Positions 63,763 to 64,000 of a stretch of DNA of 64,000 bases are shown in pieces. Positions within the stretch are counted from its first letter, which is position 1; every line of letters starts with the position of its first letter. A program made the translations under genes and the position numbers. Source of the stretch: Uranotaenia lowii. Its lineage: Eukaryota > Arthropoda > Insecta > Diptera > Culicidae. The DNA lies in assembly GCF_029784155.1 (NCBI RefSeq), contig NC_073693.1, forward strand, positions 150,662,843 to 150,726,842. The letters run 5' to 3'. The notes under the pieces were generated by a model that saw only the letters and a program-made list of their open reading frames with translations, was not told the DNA's origin and made no database searches.

Positions 63763-64000
63763 AAGGTTGCCAGAATTTTTTCAGCACGTATCTGGGCCGG
63801 ACAAATCGGGCAATTTTTATATAAAAACCTGGCAAAATCCGGCCATTCGATTTCAAACTGACGACCATAAATTTGGGCTATATCTGGGCAAATTTTCTCA
63901 AAATCAGAAATTCCTCGACAAAAATCAAGAAAAAAAAATAAAAAAACATTTTTTAATCAAAACCAATCGATAGATTTTAAACCATATTTAAGGCTTCCAA
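63763..64000 (+). repeat. GGTTGCC-ended dispersed repeat, copy 3 (cut by window end)
   Basis: It begins AAGGTTGCCAGAATTTTTTC. CTGGCAAAATCCGGCCATT and AATCAAGAAAAAAA match copy 2, and the final ATATTTAAGGCTTCCAA matches copy 1. It continues past the window. Confidence 0.65.

Noticed and set aside
1..64000. Endogenous viral element or LTR retrotransposon
   Set aside because: No long direct repeats with TG...CA ends, no protease-RT-integrase order and no viral polymerase or capsid motifs were seen. Every RT is non-LTR or Penelope type.

Overview
This is a AT-rich, transposon-saturated stretch of an animal genome, almost certainly a culicid mosquito. The main evidence is a divergent pair of two-domain odorant-binding protein (OBP) genes of the mosquito 'atypical OBP' type, three DD37E mariner/Tc1 elements (a family first described from mosquitoes), and LOA-like, Jockey, R1 and Penelope retroelements together with many short inverted-repeat elements. 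The genus cannot be set from sequence alone. The only host genes I can support are the two OBP genes at 37.1-40.5 kb. One further possible host exon lies at 59.58-59.76 kb.

Layout. 0-10.7 kb: a Penelope remnant held between perfect 55-bp inverted repeats, a decayed Transib-like element (4141-5995) with a hAT-like MITE inside it, and copies of a GGTTGCC-ended repeat. 10.8-15.1 kb: a complete LOA-like retrotransposon with an intact 1218-codon ORF and a 14-bp target-site duplication (TSD). 15.6-21.7 kb: a Tc1-like inverted-repeat element split by a full-length Jockey element (intact ORF2, broken ORF1). 21.9-24.3 kb: GGGGAGAGTGG-type MITEs and a DD37E remnant. 26.3-33.8 kb: a 7.5-kb Transib-like composite (heptamer CACAATG at both ends, perfect 5-bp TSD CAATG). 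Its left arm has grown into a tandem array of about 163 bp per unit that ends in a near-perfect palindrome, and its interior holds a hAT-like element that itself holds a truncated LINE. 34.2-37.0 kb: another AT-rich repeat ('repeat B') that recurs at 30.4-32.1 and 51.7-57.9 kb.

37.1-40.5 kb: two single-exon OBP genes head to head, 288 bp apart. The plus-strand gene is intact. The minus-strand gene is cut by a 1.1-kb retroinsertion flanked by a perfect 28-bp TSD. 40.9-43.1 kb: a foldback repeat, a nested MITE and a pair of inverted tRNA-like SINE segments. 44.05-46.02 kb: a TTAA-flanked (piggyBac-like) foldback. 46.2-51.7 kb: two oppositely oriented DD37E copies. The first is interrupted by a 909-bp Transib-like MITE (CACTATG, TSD CAGTT). 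Between the two lie an R1 fragment and an 806-bp foldback with an 8-bp TSD. 52.4-57.6 kb: a complete Penelope-like element (inverted terminal repeats, 12-bp TSD, intact RT plus GIY-YIG ORF) and a 5'-truncated LINE, both inserted in repeat B. 58-64 kb: a tRNA-like SINE, MITEs, a Helitron-like 3' end and a TTAA MITE.

Insertions can be ordered by nesting because many keep exact TSDs. No rRNA gene, CRISPR array, bacterial operon or canonical tRNA gene was seen. All boundaries come from reading inverted repeats and TSDs by eye, and family names come from motifs, not from database searches.
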